A stretch of DNA of 64,000 bases, from contig NZ_CP107985.1 in NCBI RefSeq assembly GCF_036108815.1, positions 8,491,501 to 8,555,500 of the forward strand, in the 5' to 3' direction. Shown here piece after piece: positions 59,417 through 64,000 of this stretch. The notes under the pieces are model-generated. The model was not told the DNA's origin. It ran no database searches and was given only the letters and a program-made list of their open reading frames with translations. The stretch is from Streptomyces sp. NBC_00353 (lineage in GTDB: Bacteria > Actinomycetota > Actinomycetes > Streptomycetales > Streptomycetaceae). Position 1 is the stretch's first letter; each line of letters begins with the position of its first letter. The position numbers were made by a program, and so were the translations under genes.

Positions 59417-60202
59417 GTGAGCTTGAGGATCGTTGTCTGTGTGAAGTACGTGCCCGACGCCACTGGTGACCGGCATTTCGCCGATGATCTGACGCTGGAC
59501 CGTGAGGATGTCGACGGTCTGTTGTCGGAGCTGGATGAGTATGCGGTGGAGCAGGCGCTGCAGATCGCGGACGAGGCGGATGATGCGGAGATCACCGTGT
59601 TGACGGTGGGTCCGGAGGATGCCAAGGACGCGTTGCGCAAGGCGTTGTCGATGGGTGCGGACAGGGCGGTTCATGTCGAGGACGACGATCTGCACGGTAC
59701 GGATGTGATCGGTACGTCGCTGGTGCTGGCGAAGGCGATCGAGAAGACGGGTTACGACCTGGTCGTGTGTGGGATGGCGTCGACGGACGGGACGATGGGT
59801 GTGCTGCCGGCGGTGCTGGCGGAGCGTCTGGGTGTTCCGCAGGTGACGTTGTTGTCGGAGGTGAAGGTCGAGGGCGGCACGGTGACCGGGCGTCGTGACG
59901 GTGACAGTGCGTCGGAGCAGTTGCAGGCGTCGTTGCCGGCGGTGGTGTCGGTGACGGACCAGTCGGGTGAGGCGCGTTACCCGTCGTTCAAGGGGATCAT
60001 GGCGGCGAAGAAGAAGCCGGTCGAGTCCCTGGATCTGGAGGATCTGGAGATCGACGCGGACGAGGTCGGTCTGGCGGGTGCGTGGACCGCGGTGGATTCC
60101 GCGGCGCAGCGTCCGGCTCGTACGGCGGGCACGATCGTCAAGGACGAGGGCGAGGGCGGCAAGCAGCTGGCCGAGTTCCTCGCGGGCCAGAAGTTCATCT
60201 AG
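59417..60202 (+). CDS. etfB: Electron transfer flavoprotein, beta subunit
   Basis: 261 aa EtfB/FixA. The start RIVVCVKYVPDA, VVCGMASTDGTMGVLP (AMP/FAD contact, about 116) and the FKGIMAAKKKPVES recognition segment (about 192) are diagnostic. With EtfA it passes electrons from acyl-CoA dehydrogenases to ETF:quinone oxidoreductase. GTG at 59417 has GGAGAG at 5 bases. Codons end in G and T (GGT, CGT, GAT, GCG) far more than in neighbouring genes. Confidence 0.96.
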   Translation: MSLRIVVCVKYVPDATGDRHFADDLTLDREDVDGLLSELDEYAVEQALQIADEADDAEITVLTVGPEDAKDALRKALSMGADRAVHVEDDDLHGTDVIGTSLVLAKAIEKTGYDLVVCGMASTDGTMGVLPAVLAERLGVPQVTLLSEVKVEGGTVTGRRDGDSASEQLQASLPAVVSVTDQSGEARYPSFKGIMAAKKKPVESLDLEDLEIDADEVGLAGAWTAVDSAAQRPARTAGTIVKDEGEGGKQLAEFLAGQKFI

Positions 60203-60259
60203 AGCCGGCTGTTTCGTCCGTTCCTCGTTCCTTCGTTACCTGCAGGAGATTGAAGTCCC

Positions 60260-61222
60260 ATGGCTGAAGTTCTCGTCTATGTCGACCACGTGGACGGTGC
60301 CGTCCGCAAGCCCACTCTGGAGCTGTTGACGCTGGCGCGTCGGATCGGTGAGCCGGTCGCTGTCGCGCTGGGCGCGGGTGCGGCCGAGACGGTGTCGGTG
60401 CTGGCTGAGCACGGTGCGGTGAAGGTCCTGACCGCGGACGCCGCTGAGTTCGCCGATTATCTGGTCGTGCCGAAGGTGGATGCGCTGCAGGCTGCGGTCG
60501 AGGCGGTGTCCCCGGTCGCGGTGCTGGTTCCGTCCTCCGCGGAGGGCAAGGAGATCGCTGCCCGTCTCGCGGTCCGGATCGGTTCCGGGATCATTACCGA
60601 CGCGGTGGATCTGGAGGCCGGTGAGCTGGGTCCGGTGGCCACGCAGTCCGCGTTCGCGGCGTCGTTCACCACGAAGTCCCGTGTGTCCAGGGGTGTCCCG
60701 GTCATCACGGTGAAGCCGAACTCGGCGCCGGTCGAGGCGGCCCCGGCCGCGGGTGCGGTCGAGACCCTGCCGGTCGGTTTCTCGGCGCAGGCCACCGGCA
60801 CGAAGGTGCTGTCGCGTACTCCGCGTGAGTCGACGGGGCGTCCGGAGCTGACCGAGGCCGCGATCGTGGTCTCCGGTGGCCGTGGTGTCAACGGTGCGGA
60901 GAACTTCGCGATCATCGAGGCGCTCGCCGACTCGCTGGGCGCGGCGGTGGGTGCCTCGCGTGCCGCGGTCGACGCCGGCTGGTACCCGCACTCCAACCAG
61001 GTCGGCCAGACCGGCAAGTCGGTGTCGCCGCAGCTGTACATCGCGTCCGGTATCTCCGGTGCGATCCAGCACCGGGCTGGCATGCAGACCTCGAAGACGA
61101 TCGTCGCGATCAACAAGGACTCCGAGGCCCCGATCTTCGACCTCGTCGACTACGGCGTCGTCGGCGACCTCTTCCAGGTCGTCCCCCAGCTCACCGACGA
61201 GGTCAACACCCGCAAGGGCTGA
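60260..61222 (+). CDS. etfA: Electron transfer flavoprotein, alpha subunit
   Basis: 320 aa EtfA/FixB. The N-terminal ETF domain is followed by the FAD-binding C-terminus: [20 protein letters not shown] (about 204), [20 protein letters not shown] (about 248) and [20 protein letters not shown] (about 283). 57 bp after etfB in the same transcript, followed by a strong terminator. Codon bias as in etfB. Confidence 0.97.
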   Translation: MAEVLVYVDHVDGAVRKPTLELLTLARRIGEPVAVALGAGAAETVSVLAEHGAVKVLTADAAEFADYLVVPKVDALQAAVEAVSPVAVLVPSSAEGKEIAARLAVRIGSGIITDAVDLEAGELGPVATQSAFAASFTTKSRVSRGVPVITVKPNSAPVEAAPAAGAVETLPVGFSAQATGTKVLSRTPRESTGRPELTEAAIVVSGGRGVNGAENFAIIEALADSLGAAVGASRAAVDAGWYPHSNQVGQTGKSVSPQLYIASGISGAIQHRAGMQTSKTIVAINKDSEAPIFDLVDYGVVGDLFQVVPQLTDEVNTRKG

Positions 61223-61249
61223 TCCTCCGGGGAGCTGTACCCGTTCTCG

Positions 61250-61297
61250 ACGGTCCGGGGCCGCGTGGTGTGTTCTCACCGCGCGGCCCCGGACCGT
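61250..61297 (+). terminator. Terminator of etfBA
   Basis: Perfect 16-bp arms (61250-61265 with 61282-61297); the loop itself can pair (GGTG/CACC), and TTT follows. Confidence 0.88.
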
Positions 61298-61309
61298 TTC
61301 TGATCACCA

Positions 61310-61338
61310 TTGACGCAGGTCCGACAGCCTTATAACTT
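61310..61338 (+). promoter_or_regulatory. Near-consensus promoter of the DUF6986 gene
   Basis: -35 TTGACG and -10 TAACTT with an exact 17-bp spacer, in an AT-rich block, about 60 bp before the ATG. Confidence 0.7.
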
Positions 61339-61398
61339 CACTATACGGATTACTGATTCCGGGAAGCGGAAACAGTGAGAGTGTGGAGGGTGCCGAAA

Positions 61399-62697
61399 AT
61401 GGGTCAGCAGGAGAAGGTGGCAACGAGCCTCGCCGGTGCGGTCAGCGAGGAGATCAGCGCCTCCCTCACGGCAGTGGACGCCGAGCTCGCCCGCCGCTAC
61501 CCAGGAGACCCCGGAACCCGCCAGCCCGTCCACACGGTCTACGTCCCCGGCGACACCTTCACCGCCGGCACCATCCGTTCCTGGGGCGACCAGGCGCTCA
61601 AGGCCCTCGACGAGCATGCCCCCGACGCGGCCTCGTTCGCAGCCGTCCTCGGCATCCCGGAGGAGCTCGCCGCGCCCGTCCACGACCGCGTACGCGCCAA
61701 GCTGAGCCGCGAGCCCGTCGAGGACCTGCGCATCGACTTCGAGGACGGCTACGGACCCCGGCCCGATGCCGAGGAGGACGAGGCGGCAGCCCGAGCCGCC
61801 CGGCTGATCTCGGAGGCGTACCGGAACGGCACGGCGGCCCCGTACATGGGCATCCGGATGAAGTGCATGGAGGCCGCGGTACGCGACCGGGGCATCCGCA
61901 CCACGGACATCTTCCTCACCGGGCTCATGCAGGCGGGCGGCCTCCCCGACGGCCTGGTCCTCACCCTTCCCAAGGTGACGTACCCCGAACAGGTCACCGC
62001 CTTCGTCCGGCTCCTCGAAGCCTTCGAAGAGGCCCACGGTCTGCCGTCGGGCCGGCTCGGCTTCGAGATCCAGATCGAGACCAGCCAGTCGATCCTGGCC
62101 GCCGACGGCACCGCCGCCGTGGCCCGCATGATCGACGCAGCGCGAGGGCGCGCGACCGGCCTGCACTACGGCACTTTCGACTACAGCGCCTGTGTCGGCG
62201 TCAGCGCCGCCTACCAGGCGAGCGACCATCCGGCCGCGGACCATGCCAAGGCCGTCATGCAGGTGGCCGCCGCGGGCACCGGCGTGCGCGTCTCCGACGG
62301 CTCGACCAACGTCCTCCCTGTCGGCCCCACCCACCAGGTCCACGAGGCCTGGCGACTCCACTACGGCCTCACCCGCCGCGCCCTGGCCCGCGCCTACTAC
62401 CAGGGCTGGGACATGCACCCGGGCCACCTGCCGACCCGTTACGCGGCTGTCTACACCTTCTACCGCGAGGGCCTGGAACAGGCCGCGGCCCGCCTCGCCG
62501 CATATGTGGCCAAGGCCGGCGGCGATGTGATGGACGAGCCCGCCACCGCAAAGGCCCTCAGTGGCTATCTGCTGCGCGGCATCGACTGCGGCGCCCTGGA
62601 CACCGCCGAGGTCGCCCGCCTGACGGGGCTGACCCGGGCAGACCTCGACGCCTTCGCTTCGCCGCGGCGCGGGGGACTGACGGTGACGGCGCCGTAG
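61399..62697 (+). CDS. DUF6986 aldolase-like protein (HpcH/HpaI-related)
   Basis: 432 aa TIM-barrel protein related to HpcH/HpaI aldolases and citrate lyase beta chains. LRIDFEDGYGPRPDAEEDEA (about 115-134) supplies acidic metal ligands, LTLPKVTYPEQV and GFEIQIETSQSI follow barrel strands, the latter with Glu for metal. Cleavage or formation of a 2-hydroxy or malyl-type acid is likely. ATG at 61399 has GGAGG at 9 bases. It stands alone with its own promoter; convergent with an alpha/beta hydrolase. Confidence 0.85.
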   Translation: MGQQEKVATSLAGAVSEEISASLTAVDAELARRYPGDPGTRQPVHTVYVPGDTFTAGTIRSWGDQALKALDEHAPDAASFAAVLGIPEELAAPVHDRVRAKLSREPVEDLRIDFEDGYGPRPDAEEDEAAARAARLISEAYRNGTAAPYMGIRMKCMEAAVRDRGIRTTDIFLTGLMQAGGLPDGLVLTLPKVTYPEQVTAFVRLLEAFEEAHGLPSGRLGFEIQIETSQSILAADGTAAVARMIDAARGRATGLHYGTFDYSACVGVSAAYQASDHPAADHAKAVMQVAAAGTGVRVSDGSTNVLPVGPTHQVHEAWRLHYGLTRRALARAYYQGWDMHPGHLPTRYAAVYTFYREGLEQAAARLAAYVAKAGGDVMDEPATAKALSGYLLRGIDCGALDTAEVARLTGLTRADLDAFASPRRGGLTVTAP

Positions 62698-62737
62698 CGC
62701 GCGCGTGGTTCAGGCCCGTACCGTCGCCCCCTCAGAA

Positions 62738-62759
62738 GGCACGGGCTTCGACCCGTGCC
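62738..62759. terminator. Bidirectional terminator between convergent genes
   Basis: Perfect 8-bp stem (62738-62745 with 62752-62759), 6-base loop, ending next to the minus-strand stop at 62761. Confidence 0.7.
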
Positions 62760-62760
62760 G

Positions 62761-63603
62761 TCAGCCCCGCAGGAAGGTCTCGACGGTCCCGCTGAAGCGG
62801 AAGGGATCGTCCAGCCACGGGAAGTGGCCGGCGCCCGGCTGGACGGCGAGTTCGGCCTTGGGGAACAACCCTGCGACGGTGGCCGCGACGCGAGGAAGCG
62901 GACCACCGTCCAGCTCGCCCGCAAGGATCAGGACCCGGGCATCCAGCGCGGTGATGGCGTCGCGGGCCGCGGCAGGGTCGAAGGCGCCGTCGGACGCGTA
63001 GATGTCCGCGGCCTCGTAGTTGCTCTGCTCGACGTCGGCTGCGGCGTGGGCCCGGGCGGCCGTGTCCCAACGCCCGTAGAAGAACGGGGCGATGGCATCC
63101 CAGTCGGCTTCGGTGGCGGAGCCTGCCCAGACGGCCTCGTACGCGTCCCGCGCGGTCGTGAACCACGGCTCGGCCGTGCGCAGGGCGGCGGCTTCGCGAC
63201 GATGCTCCTCGGTGAAGTCGACACCGAGGGCACGCGCACGGGCGGTGATCAGTGTAAGGGTCCGGATGCGCCGGGGATGCCGGGCCGCGAGGATGATCGC
63301 GAGATCGCCGCCCGCGGAGTGCGCCAGCACGTCCACGCGGTCCAGACCGAGGTGTTCGCGGAGGGCCTCAACATCGGCCGCCTGACGGTCGACGCGGTAG
63401 GTGGCCGGGTCGGCGGGGATGCCTGAGTCGCCGGTGCCCCGCAGGTCGAGCATGACCAGTTGGCGCCGGCTCGACAGCCCACCCAGATCGCCGAGGTAGG
63501 CGGAGGCGCGCATGGGACCACCGGGCAGAACGAGCAGTGGCTCGCCCTCACCCACGAGGTGATAGGCGAGTTCGGTTCCGTCGGGAGCGGTGAAAGCAGT
63601 CAT
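62761..63603 (-). CDS. Alpha/beta-hydrolase (proline iminopeptidase/esterase-like)
   Basis: 280 aa. The oxyanion strand is LLVLPGGPMRAS (about 23), the nucleophile elbow AHSAGGD (about 95), Asp in LAGELDGG (about 228) and His in GAGHFPWLDDP (about 256). The HGGP-like PGGP and the RGTGDS loop (about 55) are shared with S33 peptidases and related esterases. ATG at 63603, with AGGA upstream. Substrate unassigned. Confidence 0.88.
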   Translation of the reverse strand: MTAFTAPDGTELAYHLVGEGEPLLVLPGGPMRASAYLGDLGGLSSRRQLVMLDLRGTGDSGIPADPATYRVDRQAADVEALREHLGLDRVDVLAHSAGGDLAIILAARHPRRIRTLTLITARARALGVDFTEEHRREAAALRTAEPWFTTARDAYEAVWAGSATEADWDAIAPFFYGRWDTAARAHAAADVEQSNYEAADIYASDGAFDPAAARDAITALDARVLILAGELDGGPLPRVAATVAGLFPKAELAVQPGAGHFPWLDDPFRFSGTVETFLRG

Positions 63604-63746
63604 GGCGCAATCCTGGTGACCGTACGACAGGGACAACAAGCGGTTTACGCAGAGCTTCTCGGCCGTGCCGGTCGCCCTCGTGAGGACCGGGTGGCACGGG
63701 AGCGGAAAACGGTGAGGATAGGGGGACCGACTCGCGAGGAGACGCC

Positions 63747-64000
63747 ATGACCGATGCAGCCAGCCGCTCCGCCGACCTCCGTGGATCCGCCGCCGCGCTC
63801 CTGCCCGAACTGGTCGCGCTGCGCCGCGCACTGCACCGGGAGCCCGAAATCGGCCTGGAACTGCCGCTGACCCAGGCGAAGGTACTGGCAGCGCTGGACG
63901 GGCTGCCCCTGGAGATCACCCTGGGCAAACAGCTCACCTCGGTCACGGCCGTGCTGCGTGGCGCGCTGCCCGGTCCGGTGGTGCTGCTCCGCGGCGACAT
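63747..64000 (+). CDS. M20-family amidohydrolase, 5' part only
   Basis: The first 84 codons are in the window. ELVALRRALHREPEIGLELP is the N-terminal signature of the M20D aminoacylase/hippuricase group, and VVLLRGDM begins the metal-binding strand. GAGGAGA precedes ATG 63747. The gene runs beyond the window. Divergent from the alpha/beta hydrolase. Confidence 0.88.
   Translation, partial: MTDAASRSADLRGSAAALLPELVALRRALHREPEIGLELPLTQAKVLAALDGLPLEITLGKQLTSVTAVLRGALPGPVVLLRGD

Noticed and set aside
1..64000. CRISPR arrays, tRNA or rRNA genes, insertion sequences, integrases or attachment sites
   Set aside because: Reading both strands by eye I saw no spaced repeats, TPsiC-like arms, transposase motifs or duplicated target sites. 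A tRNA scan would be needed to exclude a single tRNA fully.

Overview
The window is high-GC actinobacterial chromosome and almost certainly Streptomyces. The signs are C/G-ending codons, frequent GTG and TTG starts, dense operons with ATGA or GTGA overlaps, several apparent leaderless promoters, and families typical of the genus (DUF6421, DUF5134, DUF6986, LVIVD/DUF305, a short Cys leader peptide). I see no rRNA, tRNA, CRISPR, insertion sequence, phage gene or integration site.

Region A (about 1-27149) is a large murein (peptidoglycan) salvage island. A first plus-strand block has a cytosolic class-C beta-lactamase-like hydrolase and a MurR/RpiR regulator. murQ (MurNAc-6-phosphate etherase) diverges from a lipoprotein-dependent oligopeptide ABC transporter that is followed by anmK (anhydro-MurNAc kinase). 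A minus-strand operon carries an XRE-cupin regulator, a LysA-type (meso-diaminopimelate) decarboxylase and an S9 peptidase. Divergent from it is a second long operon: RpiR-type regulator, M20 dipeptidase, a second complete oligopeptide ABC transporter, a GNAT acyltransferase, an enolase-superfamily N-acylamino-acid racemase, an M20 deacylase and an S66 LD-carboxypeptidase. Together these would import muropeptides, convert the MurNAc part to GlcNAc-6-P, trim the stem peptide, decarboxylate DAP and turn D- into L-amino acids. A shared palindrome-like motif (nGGWAAnTTACS) lies before the first gene, in the murQ/transporter divergent region and before an orphan paralogous binding protein at 38 kb, which suggests one regulon.

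Region B (27150-36066) is an XRE-cupin regulator with a duplicated 12-bp palindrome upstream, then a seven-gene catabolic operon of unknown substrate: MHS-type transporter, FAD oxidoreductase, CoA-transferase, enoyl-CoA hydratase, DHDPS-superfamily lyase, SDR and aldehyde dehydrogenase. It ends in two tandem near-perfect 20-bp hairpins.

Region C (36198-41077, minus strand) holds the orphan C-terminally anchored binding protein and two secreted wall proteins: PG-binding plus NlpC/P60, and DUF1906 plus PG-binding.

Region D (41343-52224) is mixed housekeeping and accessory content: thioesterase, ArsR regulator, FprA-type ferredoxin reductase, a divergent DUF305 lipoprotein / LVIVD secreted protein pair, two tiny conserved genes with identical start-site sequence, HAD and PAP2 enzymes, an M56 metalloprotease with a DUF5134 membrane protein, VOC, GNAT and GDPD genes.

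Region E (52572-57215) is a conserved run: DUF6421, SDR, threonine-aldolase-like PLP enzyme, transglutaminase-like protein and B3/B4-domain protein. Region F (57246-64000) has a PlsC acyltransferase, thioredoxin, a flavin reductase behind a Cys-type leader peptide, etfBA, a DUF6986 aldolase-like gene with a consensus promoter, an alpha/beta hydrolase and the start of an M20 amidohydrolase cut by the window end.
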